This document shows positions 1 through 7,113 of a stretch of 12,763 nt of DNA, in pieces. The notes under the pieces were generated by a model, which had not been told where the DNA came from, made no database searches, and saw nothing but the letters and a program-made list of their open reading frames with translations. The translations under genes were made by a program, and so were the position numbers. Location: NCBI GenBank assembly GCA_964492555.1, contig CAZBKQ010000064.1, forward strand, positions 1 through 12,763, read 5' to 3'. Every line of letters begins with the position of its first letter. Position 1 is the first letter of the stretch. Origin of the DNA: GCA-2709075 sp964492555. GTDB taxonomy: Bacteria > Pseudomonadota > Alphaproteobacteria > MPNO01 > UBA2964.

Positions 1-200
1 AGACGCCTGGTTGGTGCGCGTTGGACGGGGCGCGCATCCGGGACGTATTTCCGACCGGCCAGCCGCGCGCGGTGCGCGGCCGTACCGGCCCTGCCGCGGT
101 CGTCACGAATTGGAGCGGCGCGGCATTCGATCAGAAGGGCGGAAAACTTTATTTCCACGGTGGCGGACATACCGATTATGGCGGCAACGAGGTCTATGAA
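1..200 (+). pseudogene. Kelch-type beta-propeller protein fragment, open at the left edge
   Basis: Reading from base 3 in the third frame gives a continuous open stretch without a start codon, so the gene enters from outside the window. Its residues include WSGAAFD followed by LYFHGGGHTDYGGNEVYE (about bases 111-200). This pattern, a hydrophobic strand, a GGGH turn, then DY.GNEVY, is typical of the first blade of secreted Kelch/galactose-oxidase-like propellers. The expected continuation (F-D and the next strand) is missing: after about base 200 this frame turns into a His/Asp-rich string that is only the shifted reading of the ligase gene. The fragment is therefore cut at its 3' side by a junction. 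Family recognition is from motif memory only; a function beyond carbohydrate- or surface-related binding cannot be given. Confidence 0.6.
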
Positions 201-1359
201 TCCGAAAGCCACGACGACATGGATCGACACGATGAAAGTCATGGTCATCACCCTGATGACGATCATGCTCATGCGCGACCGGCAACGCATCGATATCCTG
301 GTTTATGTGATCGCGGGATCGATCGGCTATTTCGCGTTTAAAGGCGGTCTCTTCTCGATTGCTACGGGCGGCGGTTACACCGTTTGGGGTCCGCCCGATT
401 CCCGGATCGAGGAAAACAACGCGCTCGGCCTTGCGACCGTCATGGTGTTGCCCTTGATCAATTACATCCGCATGCATGCGAAAAATAAATGGGTCCGCCG
501 TTTTCTTCTCTTTGCCATGCCGGTCATGTTTATTTCCGCGCTGGCGTCACAATCCCGCGGCGCGTTCCTGGCGATCGGCATGATGAGTATTTTCCTCTGG
601 TGGAAATCCAAATCTAAATTCGCCATCGGGGTCGGGATGATCATTCTGGTCGCGGGCGCCCTTAGCGTTATGCCTCCGGAGTATTTTGAGCGGCTTGAAA
701 CCATTCAGAATTATGACGAGGACCAGTCCGCGATGTCGCGCATCAATGTGTGGCTGCTGGCTTACCGGTTCGCGCTCGATAATCCGATCCTGGGCGGCGG
801 GTTTGATGTGCTTTATTTGCCGAGCGTGTGGGCACAATACTCGGCAGATCCTAACGCCGTTATACACAATGCCCACAGCGTCTATTTCGAGCTGATGGCG
901 ATGCAGGGATTTGTCGGACTTGGCCTGTTCCTGATGACCTGCATCGTGACCTTTTTCAGCGGCAACTGGGTTATTAACCGGTGCAAGGGACGGGAAGATC
1001 TGAACTGGGCGCGGGACCTCTCCGCGATGTGCCAGGTGAGCCTGATCGGCTTCGCGACGGGCGGCGCCTTCCTCAACCTCGCTTTTTTCGATTTGTTCTG
1101 GCATATCGTCGCCATCCCGATAATCGTGCGAGAGATCGTGAAAAAAGAAATTGCAAAATCGCCGGAAGAGCTGGCTGCTGAAGCCGGCGGTGAATACCGT
1201 GCTGTTTCCGATGCCGTGCCCCCGGTGCCCGAACCTGTTTACGGGTCTTCGATTGCCGGGCGGGAACCGCAAAGGCGTAAGTCTTTTCTGCGATCCGGCG
1301 GTGAAAAAGCGGAACAAAAGAACGCCGGTGACGGGCGCCGTACTTTCCGCAGAACCTGA
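196..1359 (+). CDS. XrtA-associated O-glycosylation ligase (O-antigen ligase/Wzy_C family), N-terminally truncated
   Basis: A polytopic inner-membrane protein of the O-antigen ligase family, which transfers a lipid-linked glycan to an acceptor on the periplasmic side. Counting from the Met at 196, hydrophobic segments lie at about residues 32-58, 76-92, 103-137, 142-159, 238-257 and 281-312. The family's conserved region is visible as SQSRGAFLAI (118-127), NPILGGGFDVL (196-206) and a loop with HNAHSVYFELMAMQGFVG (224-241), containing the conserved His-Asn-His. The match to the exosortase-A-associated subgroup (VWGPPDSRIEENNALGLA) is clear. Family members normally have roughly 100 more N-terminal residues with extra membrane segments; here homology begins abruptly at about base 199, next to an out-of-frame Kelch fragment. 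The Met at 196 (or the in-frame Met at 160) is thus probably not the native start. The C-terminal 70 residues are polar and low in complexity. The methyltransferase follows 14 bases downstream. Confidence 0.85.
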   Translation: MNPKATTTWIDTMKVMVITLMTIMLMRDRQRIDILVYVIAGSIGYFAFKGGLFSIATGGGYTVWGPPDSRIEENNALGLATVMVLPLINYIRMHAKNKWVRRFLLFAMPVMFISALASQSRGAFLAIGMMSIFLWWKSKSKFAIGVGMIILVAGALSVMPPEYFERLETIQNYDEDQSAMSRINVWLLAYRFALDNPILGGGFDVLYLPSVWAQYSADPNAVIHNAHSVYFELMAMQGFVGLGLFLMTCIVTFFSGNWVINRCKGREDLNWARDLSAMCQVSLIGFATGGAFLNLAFFDLFWHIVAIPIIVREIVKKEIAKSPEELAAEAGGEYRAVSDAVPPVPEPVYGSSIAGREPQRRKSFLRSGGEKAEQKNAGDGRRTFRRT

Positions 1360-1373
1360 ATACCGGAATAACG

Positions 1374-2132
1374 ATGGGAATTATCGGCCGTTTTTTTGAC
1401 GCCAACAGGCGGGTCCGCCACTGGATGGAAAGGCGTCTGCCTGACAGGTTTGTCCGCAGTTTCAACGTCCGCTATGTCGAAACCGTCAGCGCATATTTGA
1501 ATGAGGCCCGGCAGCCGGTCGTCGTCGATATCGGCGCGGGCAAGGAATCTCATTTTATCGACCGGATTTCCGAGGACGTCGCGCCAAGGTTGGTCGGGGT
1601 GGATATTGACCCTGCCGAGATCGCGGTAAATCCGGATCTCGATCTGAAGGTTGTCTGCGATGTCGCGCAAAGCCGTGTTTTCGCCGAGCAAAGTGTCGAT
1701 TTTCTGGTGTCGCGCTCTGTCGTCGAACATCTCCATGACAACGCCGCCTTTATCCGCTCGGCGGGGGAAATTCTCAAACCCGGCGGCATGTTCATCCATC
1801 TGTTCCCGGGACGATACGCGCCCTTTGCCATAATCAACAGATTGCTCCCCGATGCCGTGGCGCGCCGAATTCTCTATTTTTTTCATCCCCAGTTTCGGGA
1901 ACCGTGCGGGTTCAAACCTTATTACGACCGCTGCTATTACAGCGCCATGAAATCAATGCTGGAGGAAAACGGGTTTGAGGTCGTCGCGATCGAACGCCGC
2001 TATTACCAATCGCTTTATCTCGATTTTTTCGCGCCGTTTTTCCTGATCGGGCTGCTTTATGACTATCTTGCCTATCTCAGCGGCATTCCCAACCTTGCGT
2101 CGCAACTTCTCGTGATCGCCCGCAAGAAATAG
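1374..2132 (+). CDS. Class I SAM-dependent methyltransferase
   Basis: A 252-residue methyltransferase with a Rossmann-like fold. Motif I is VVDIGAGKES (50-59), the acidic residue that would bind the ribose of SAM is in LVGVDID (73-79), and the post-motif region reads DFLVSRSVVEHLHDN (109-123), followed by LKPGG (135-139). This resembles Methyltransf_11/23-type enzymes. The C-terminal third has an unusual aromatic, hydrophobic stretch (about 213-240, with LDFFAPFFLIGLLYDYLAYL), which may bind a membrane or a lipid-linked substrate. It lies 14 bases after the ligase and is probably co-transcribed with it, so a glycan or lipid-carrier substrate is plausible but not shown. The ATG at 1374 is preceded by a weak purine stretch (CGGAAT). 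The gene ends 8 bases from the convergent wecB gene, and no terminator hairpin is evident between them. Confidence 0.85.
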   Translation: MGIIGRFFDANRRVRHWMERRLPDRFVRSFNVRYVETVSAYLNEARQPVVVDIGAGKESHFIDRISEDVAPRLVGVDIDPAEIAVNPDLDLKVVCDVAQSRVFAEQSVDFLVSRSVVEHLHDNAAFIRSAGEILKPGGMFIHLFPGRYAPFAIINRLLPDAVARRILYFFHPQFREPCGFKPYYDRCYYSAMKSMLEENGFEVVAIERRYYQSLYLDFFAPFFLIGLLYDYLAYLSGIPNLASQLLVIARKK

Positions 2133-2140
2133 GGCCTGGG

Positions 2141-3229
2141 TCAGGCGCTACGGTTTTTCAGGTCTGCGGCGAGCCGGGCGGCCGTGCGGCCGTCCCACAA
2201 GGGAGGGCATTGAGGAGCGCTTTTCGTGCCCGCGATAATTTCGCTGATCATTCCTTTGAGGGAATATGCCGTCGCCAGTCGGTTCGTGCCTTGCTCGATA
2301 GTGATCGGTCTCTCGGTGTTCTCGCGCAGGGTCAGGCAGGGAATGCCAAGATAGGTCGTTTCCTCCTGGATGCCGCCCGAATCCGTAATCACCAGTTTCG
2401 ACCGCAAGACCAGATTCATAAAGCGTATATAGGACATCGGCTCGGTCACCGTAATGCCCGCCGCGTTTTCCAGCCTCTCCAGCAGGCCAAAAGTTGTGAG
2501 ATTCTTGCGCGTTCGCGGATGGAGGGCGAAGAGGAGAGGCATATCCGCCGCCGCCGAGGTCAATGTATCGACGATATCGGATAATAAAGCCGGATCGTCG
2601 ACATTGCTCGGACGGTGGAGGGTCACCACGCCGTATGTGCCTTCGGCAAGCCCGAATTCCTCGGTGCAATTTTCATCTTCGATCCGGCTTCGCATCAATT
2701 CGAAGGAATCGATCATAATATTGCCGATCATGGCGATGCGGTCCGGTTTGACGCCTTCGCGCCGCAGATTCTCATCCGCGTCGGATGACGGCGTCCACAA
2801 GACATCGGCAATGGAATCGGTGACGATCCGGTTGATTTCCTCGGGCATGGTGCGGTCGCCCGACCGCAACCCGGCTTCCAGATGGGCCACCGGCAGGCAT
2901 AGTTTCTTGGCCGCCAGCGTACAGGCGAGTGTCGAATTCACATCGCCGACCACGATTGTCCAGTCCGGCGCGTCCTCAATAAGAATTTTCTCATACGCCG
3001 TCATCACGCCTGCGGTCTGTTCCGCGTGCGACCCGCTTCCGACCCCGAGATTGTAGCGCGGCGCGGGCAGGCGCAGATCGTTAAAAAAGGAATCAGACAT
3101 GTTCGCGTCGTAATGCTGGCCGGTATGGATCAGCACCGGTTCGCACCAGTCCGCCGCCGATAACTCATGCCAGACCGGCGCAACTTTCATAAAGTTGGGG
3201 CGCGCCGCGGCTATCAGATGGATCTTCAT
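2141..3229 (-). CDS. wecB: UDP-N-acetylglucosamine 2-epimerase, non-hydrolysing
   Basis: A cytoplasmic enzyme interconverting UDP-GlcNAc and UDP-ManNAc, feeding surface polysaccharide synthesis. The 362-residue length is normal for the family. Hallmarks are present in order: the N-terminal Rossmann strand ending in ARPNFMK (9-15), HTGQHYD (35-41), GDVNST (95-100), HLEAGLRSGDRTMPEEINR (116-134), GNIMID (169-174), TLHRPSNVD (203-211), HPRT (237-240), DSGGIQEE (283-290) and LRENTERPIT (301-310). The acidic residues at 96, 118 and 130/131 and His205 match positions considered catalytic in the E. coli enzyme. An upstream AGGAAA-type purine stretch precedes the ATG. It is 55 bases downstream of the lectin-like gene on the same strand and probably shares its transcript. 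The symbol is by family; wecB-like enzymes also carry other names (mnaA, cap5P). Confidence 0.95.
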   Translation of the reverse strand: MKIHLIAAARPNFMKVAPVWHELSAADWCEPVLIHTGQHYDANMSDSFFNDLRLPAPRYNLGVGSGSHAEQTAGVMTAYEKILIEDAPDWTIVVGDVNSTLACTLAAKKLCLPVAHLEAGLRSGDRTMPEEINRIVTDSIADVLWTPSSDADENLRREGVKPDRIAMIGNIMIDSFELMRSRIEDENCTEEFGLAEGTYGVVTLHRPSNVDDPALLSDIVDTLTSAAADMPLLFALHPRTRKNLTTFGLLERLENAAGITVTEPMSYIRFMNLVLRSKLVITDSGGIQEETTYLGIPCLTLRENTERPITIEQGTNRLATAYSLKGMISEIIAGTKSAPQCPPLWDGRTAARLAADLKNRSA

Positions 3230-3284
3230 TCGGGTTTCCGGCTGTTTCCTATCTTAGCGGTGGCGAATAGAAGCCAGTCGCATT

Positions 3285-3890
3285 TTATTCCTTGCCCGTC
3301 GGATATTCTATGAAGACCTGGTTCCATTCCTTGAGCCGGGCATTGGCATTCCAGAAAAAGCCATCCTGCATACGCCAGTAATGCACCGGCAGGAAATCTC
3401 GCTTGGCCGCGCTGCAACCCGCGATCCCTTTGTTTTTGTGCGGGGCGGCTCCCGCGATGTTCCAGACCGGCCCCCATGCCTGAAAGGCATTCAACTTGTG
3501 AATTTCCCCGGTGACCCATTGGAGCTCTCGGAACCGGCACCAATAACGCAATCCGATCCGTGCTGGCCCGTTCGGGTGAAAGTTTTTTTTCAGGAATTCG
3601 TGTGTCTGACGCGACTTGACCACGGCGAGACGGCCGCGGACACCCTTGAACCAGCGTTTCCGGACCAGTTCGTTGGCCTGTTGCCACTTAATATGGCCGA
3701 AATCCCGAACGTTATCCTTCCACTTCGGATCACTCGCGTCCGGGCTGTAAAGTTCAAAATATGATTTGGTCTCCGGGTTATAAACTTTTTTATTGTATAA
3801 GCCCTGAGACGGCTTGCCTGCGGCCCAGCCCGGCGCGGCAAAGGCGCAAAGGATCGAAAAGACCACAGTTCCGGTAGCGATAATTCTCAT
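3285..3890 (-). CDS. Secreted C-type-lectin-like domain protein
   Basis: A 201-residue protein with a probable Sec signal peptide: MRIIATGTVVFSILCAFAA, then a likely cleavage after GWA (about residue 23). The mature part has the layout of a C-type-lectin-like fold: WQQANELVRKRW as the first helix (69-80), GRLAVVKSRQTHEFL (86-100) matching the 'GGHLA-I-S-EN-FL' signature, IGLRYW (112-117), LQWVTGE (123-129) and a closing FIEYP strand (193-197). Two cysteines remain after cleavage (118 and 159) and could form a disulfide. There is no clear Ca2+-binding EPN/QPD plus WND set, so sugar binding is not implied by sequence. It sits between wecB and the beta-helix gene, suggesting a role at the cell surface with the polysaccharide. 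Its ATG overlaps the divergent ATG of the beta-helix gene, and no convincing Shine-Dalgarno is seen. The lectin call is from pattern resemblance only. Confidence 0.6.
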   Translation of the reverse strand: MRIIATGTVVFSILCAFAAPGWAAGKPSQGLYNKKVYNPETKSYFELYSPDASDPKWKDNVRDFGHIKWQQANELVRKRWFKGVRGRLAVVKSRQTHEFLKKNFHPNGPARIGLRYWCRFRELQWVTGEIHKLNAFQAWGPVWNIAGAAPHKNKGIAGCSAAKRDFLPVHYWRMQDGFFWNANARLKEWNQVFIEYPTGKE

Positions 3891-5169
3891 GCAGAGACAG
3901 TATGCATACCCTCGTCGGATTTCAAGATTCTGTCGCTATTCCGCGTTAATAGCGGCCTTTATAATCGGCGCTGTTTCGCCGGTCTGCGATGCGCGTGTGC
4001 TGGAAGTCGGGCCGGGGAAGACATTGCGTGCACCCAGCGCGGCAGCCGAAATCGCCCGGAACGGCGATATCATAGAGATCACGGCGGGGGTGTATCGCGG
4101 CGATGTTGCGATCTGGCGGGCCTCCAACTTGACAATCCGGGGCGTGGGTGGGCGCGTGCATATGGAGTCTGCGGGCAAGACCGCCGGGCGTAAAGCAATC
4201 TGGGTTATCGCGGGTGACAATACTCTGGTTGAAAATATTAACTTCTCCGGCGCGGTCGTGCCCGACCATAACGGCGCGGGGATCCGGCAGGAAGGAACCA
4301 ATCTGACCGTCCGCCATTGCGTTTTTCGCGACAACGAGATGGGGATATTGGCGGGACGAAATCCGCGTGGCGAAATCCGCGTGGAGCATTCCGAGTTTTT
4401 CGCCAATACGGTTGATTATGAACGCTGGCGCGAACCCGGTCATAATATTTATATCGGACGTCAGAAACGCTTTATCGCCCGATTCAACTGGTTTCACGGC
4501 GCTGTTGCAGGGCACAATATCAAGAGCAGGGCGGTCACCAATATCATCCAATACAATCTGATAGAGGACGGGCCCGCGGGCCAATCGAGCTATCTGATCG
4601 ACATCCCTAATGGCGGCCGTTCGATTCTGGTCGGCAATATTTTTCGAAAAGGCGCTAAGGCCGCCGGCATGATCTCTATCAATTTCGGCTCTGCAACCCA
4701 TGCGCTGCACCCCTCGCAGAATCTTTTTGTCGTTAATAATTCATTTCACAACGGCTATATCGACGGGATTTTTATCCGGCGCGTTTCCAGCGGCCGAACC
4801 GTGGTCATCAATAATGTTTTCCGGGGGACCGGGAGCCTGCTTTCGGGCGTAGGCGATATCCGGAATAACATTCTATCCGGGACGCGCGGCGCGGTTACGC
4901 GTTTACGCGAGCTGGCGTCGGGCGGCGATTTTGCACCGGCGCGGACGGAGGACGGCAATTTGGCTCTTCCATCCGGCGGCGGTTTCGATCCGTCACGAGA
5001 CGATTTAATGATCCGCGGCGGCTCGCCCGCGATCGATGCGGGGGCCGCGCCGGGTTACGGCCAGGGCGTGCCGCTGATGCCCATCTCGGAATATGTTCAT
5101 CCTCTGGGAAAGCGGGACCGTCCTGTCGACAAACGGCTCGATATCGGGCCATTTGAATTCTCGAAATAA
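3889..5169 (+). CDS. Secreted right-handed parallel beta-helix repeat protein
   Basis: 426 residues. The N-terminus has an Arg-rich n-region, a hydrophobic core (SALIAAFIIGAVSPV, 18-32) and a likely cleavage near CDA (33-35), so export is expected. The mature protein begins with VLEVGPGKTLRAPSAA, followed by GDIIEITAGVYRG, the standard opening of parallel beta-helix proteins. PbH1-like rungs follow: LTIRGVGG, NTLVENINFSG, NLTVRHCVFRDN, GEIRVEHSEFFAN, TNIIQYNLIEDG and NLFVVNNSFHNG. The C-terminus has SPAIDAG (379-385) and DIGPFEF (418-424), common closing motifs in this group. Such folds include polysaccharide lyases, epimerases and structural surface proteins; no catalytic residues can be singled out. 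A reading-frame extension back to 3814 exists but would overlap the lectin gene and place the signal peptide internally, so 3889 is chosen. The gene ends 3 bases from the convergent hydrolase 1 gene. Confidence 0.85.
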   Translation: MQRQYAYPRRISRFCRYSALIAAFIIGAVSPVCDARVLEVGPGKTLRAPSAAAEIARNGDIIEITAGVYRGDVAIWRASNLTIRGVGGRVHMESAGKTAGRKAIWVIAGDNTLVENINFSGAVVPDHNGAGIRQEGTNLTVRHCVFRDNEMGILAGRNPRGEIRVEHSEFFANTVDYERWREPGHNIYIGRQKRFIARFNWFHGAVAGHNIKSRAVTNIIQYNLIEDGPAGQSSYLIDIPNGGRSILVGNIFRKGAKAAGMISINFGSATHALHPSQNLFVVNNSFHNGYIDGIFIRRVSSGRTVVINNVFRGTGSLLSGVGDIRNNILSGTRGAVTRLRELASGGDFAPARTEDGNLALPSGGGFDPSRDDLMIRGGSPAIDAGAAPGYGQGVPLMPISEYVHPLGKRDRPVDKRLDIGPFEFSK

Positions 5170-5172
5170 GGG

Positions 5173-6015
5173 TCAGAAATTTGCGCGCAGCCAGTCGATG
5201 GTGCGCCTGTCCGCTTCTTCCCGGTGCGCCCGCGACGAAAATGTATGATCGGCCAGCGCCAGATGTTGGCAGGAAATGTTGCTCTTACCCAGAAGACCGG
5301 TCCAGCCGGGATTTTCCGAGGTGAGGTCGATAAATTCCTGCGCCGTCAGATCGTTTCCGCTGGTCAGGAGCAGAACCTGTCCGGAAAAATCCTGAAGACC
5401 ACGTTCCATGCGGACAGTAAAATCCTCCGGTTCATCATCCCGCGGCGCGGCGGCGCGGCGGAGGGTCTTGATCCAGCCCGATAACGCCTTGGCGATATCA
5501 ACCTCGCCGGAAAGCAGCCGCCGCCAGAAAACGCCGCTGGTCCAGCGGCCCCCGTAATAATGCCTGATTTGTGACCGTGCGTGGGTTTCTTCCTGTCTTA
5601 CCCAGGGGTTTACCAGGATTGCCCCGGCGACACGGTGGTCGGCCGGCGCGTATAACAGGATAGCCGACGCCGCATCGCACAAGCCCCACAGGATAACGCG
5701 CCCGACGCCGGGGTGCCGGTCCAACAGCGTATCGATCGCGGATCGGATATCGTCGTCTTCGGACTCGAAACCCGGATAGGCGCCGCCGCTGTCGCCCATG
5801 CCGCGGATATCGAAGCGCAGGACGGGATAGCCGTTCTGGGCGAGAAACCGCGCGGTCTGGACGAATTGTCTTTGGCTGCCGGCGCGGTATTGCGGACCGC
5901 CGACGACGATCACGACGCCGATATCCGACGCCATGCCGGGGGTCTGGTGCAGGATACCGATCAGCTCCGCTTCACCGCAGGCGAAAACGACGGGTTGCTC
6001 AGCAGCCGCGCTCAT
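5173..6015 (-). CDS. XrtA-associated alpha/beta hydrolase 1
   Basis: A 280-residue cytoplasmic alpha/beta-hydrolase-fold protein with the signature of exosortase-A-associated hydrolase 1: VVGGPQYRAGSQRQF (38-51), PVLRFDIRGMGDSGG (64-78) and VILWGLCDAASAIL (107-120). The nucleophile elbow GLCDA carries Cys113 where most hydrolases have Ser. LLLTSGNDLTA (215-225) offers an acid (Asp222) and LADHTFS (254-260) offers His257, so a Cys-Asp-His triad is plausible. The natural substrate is not known to me; a thioesterase or acyltransferase role would fit the neighbouring acyl carrier protein. Its ATG overlaps the stop of hydrolase 2 (ATGA), showing translational coupling, and a good Shine-Dalgarno (GGAAGGTGA) lies just upstream. 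It is the last gene of the minus-strand operon starting at 8206. Confidence 0.9.
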   Translation of the reverse strand: MSAAAEQPVVFACGEAELIGILHQTPGMASDIGVVIVVGGPQYRAGSQRQFVQTARFLAQNGYPVLRFDIRGMGDSGGAYPGFESEDDDIRSAIDTLLDRHPGVGRVILWGLCDAASAILLYAPADHRVAGAILVNPWVRQEETHARSQIRHYYGGRWTSGVFWRRLLSGEVDIAKALSGWIKTLRRAAAPRDDEPEDFTVRMERGLQDFSGQVLLLTSGNDLTAQEFIDLTSENPGWTGLLGKSNISCQHLALADHTFSSRAHREEADRRTIDWLRANF

Positions 6016-6827
6016 GCGTCACCTTCCAGTGCCGCCGCCGTGGTTTCGATCAGCGCGGGTGCGGTGGTGGTTTCCTGGATCGACCAGAAGGCGGGTCCCT
6101 CCAGCGCCGTGGTGTGAATGCGCGCCCCCGTCTCTTGCCAACGATCAACGATATTCGATGTTGCCGGCGATAGCGCCCCGGTCGATGAAAGTTCCATCCA
6201 GTGGACCGGCGGCTTGGGTGGCGGCGTGTCTCCAAGCCGAAGCGCGCCGATTTTGTCCGCCATCCCGCCGGTCAGCTCATAACCCGCCACCTCGACCGTT
6301 TCGCCCGCCTCCAGCATCCGGAAAAGCTGTTCGGTGCTTTCGCCCTCGCGCCCCGCGGACAGGGCCGCGACCGTACGCTGGCGCAGGAACTGGGTCAGAA
6401 AGGTTTTTCCGGTCGCGACAGGCTGCCAGAAAACCAGCCGTTCGATCAGACCCGGATCGCGCTCGGCGCATTGCATCGCGATATGAACGCCTAGCCGTAA
6501 TCCGACGGCCGTAATCCTGCCGCCAAGCCGGTCCCGCGCCCATCGACAGGCGGCATTTCCGTCGGCTATCCAGTCTTCCCAGCGCGCATCGGCGAATTCG
6601 CCGCCGCTGTCTCCCGTTCCCGAATAGTCGAAGACCAAAAGGGCGATACCGTTCGCCGCCAACCGTTCTCCCAGCAGGGTCGCCATACGGCGGGACCGGT
6701 TCATTTCCTCGGCAAACGGGGAAAACCAGACAACGGTATGTGTTGGCGCTCCGCCGCCGGAAGCCCCGTGCAATATGGCGAACAGGCGCCGGTCCTCGGC
6801 ATCTATGAAAAGCGGTTCCCGCGTCAA
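6012..6827 (-). CDS. XrtA-associated alpha/beta hydrolase 2
   Basis: 271 residues, matching exosortase-A-associated hydrolase 2: VVWFSPFAEEMNRSRRM (32-48), LLVFDYSGTGDSGG (63-76), ARWEDWIADGNAACRW (81-96), VFWQPVATGKTFL (132-144), YELTGGMADKIGAL (183-196) and GPAFWSIQE (244-252). The elbow that normally carries the nucleophile reads GLRLG (109-113), with Arg at the nucleophile position, and no clear catalytic His follows near the C-terminus. As written it looks like a non-catalytic or differently acting member of the fold. The start is TTG, chosen because a strong GGGGAG ribosome binding site sits 6 bases before it and the protein begins at the usual family position. It is 18 bases after the acyl carrier protein gene and overlaps hydrolase 1 by 4 bases. 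Confidence 0.88.
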   Translation of the reverse strand: MTREPLFIDAEDRRLFAILHGASGGGAPTHTVVWFSPFAEEMNRSRRMATLLGERLAANGIALLVFDYSGTGDSGGEFADARWEDWIADGNAACRWARDRLGGRITAVGLRLGVHIAMQCAERDPGLIERLVFWQPVATGKTFLTQFLRQRTVAALSAGREGESTEQLFRMLEAGETVEVAGYELTGGMADKIGALRLGDTPPPKPPVHWMELSSTGALSPATSNIVDRWQETGARIHTTALEGPAFWSIQETTTAPALIETTAAALEGDA

Positions 6828-6833
6828 TTCGCG

Positions 6834-6839
6834 CTCCCC
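6834..6839 (-). promoter_or_regulatory. Ribosome binding site fixing the TTG start of hydrolase 2
   Basis: The minus strand reads GGGGAG here, then 6 bases (CGCGAA), then TTG at 6827-6825. No ATG or GTG in the frame is better placed, so this site decides the start of hydrolase 2. Confidence 0.6.
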
Positions 6840-6845
6840 GGTTGT

Positions 6846-7100
6846 TTAGGCGGCGGCGCGCTTTCTTTCGACAAAATCGGCAAGACTGCCCACGGTTTCG
6901 AAGGTTTCCGCGGAAATGTCATCGTCTTCGATAATGACGTCGAATTGTTCCTCGATCGCCGTCAGCACAAAAACCACAGCGGCTGAATCGAATTCCGGAA
7001 TACTGCCGAACATGGGCGTGCCCGCCTGCAATGAAGCGCCCTTGTCGCCAAGCTGCAGCGTTTCGCTGAGGATTAATTTGATCGATTCAAGCGTATTCAC
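6846..7100 (-). CDS. Acyl carrier protein of the XrtA-associated cluster
   Basis: An 84-residue acidic four-helix carrier protein. The phosphopantetheine attachment site is Ser39 in PEFDSAAVVFVLTAIEE; helix II following D-S is the usual recognition helix for partner enzymes. ISAETFETVGSLADFVE (62-78) is the typical last part of the fold. It would carry an acyl or aminoacyl group as a thioester, loaded either by the acyl-CoA ligase encoded divergently at 8363 or by another enzyme. The start is GTG (7100-7098), preceded by a modest AGG. It is 13 bases downstream of the FemAB-like gene and 18 bases upstream of hydrolase 2, clearly within one operon. A stand-alone carrier protein in such a locus points to a small dedicated pathway rather than to fatty acid synthesis. 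Confidence 0.92.
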   Translation of the reverse strand: MNTLESIKLILSETLQLGDKGASLQAGTPMFGSIPEFDSAAVVFVLTAIEEQFDVIIEDDDISAETFETVGSLADFVERKRAAA

Positions 7101-7113
7101 TGATCTTACCTGT

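Noticed and set aside
198..341. His/Asp-rich peptide (HDDMDRHDESHGHHPDDDHAHA) that resembles a metal-binding tail
   Set aside because: It is the out-of-frame reading of the O-glycosylation ligase gene, which has clear homology in the other frame over the same bases.
547..1317. Long minus-strand open frame (256 codons)
   Set aside because: It is antisense to the ligase, has no recognisable motifs, and its composition is that of a shadow of GC-rich coding sequence.
3814..3888. N-terminal extension of the beta-helix protein by 25 codons
   Set aside because: It would overlap the lectin-like gene's signal peptide coding region and bury the beta-helix protein's own signal peptide.
5440..5463. GCGGC-rich short repeat
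   Set aside because: It falls inside the hydrolase 1 coding sequence (Arg/Ala/Ala codons) and is explained by composition, with no regular repeat unit.
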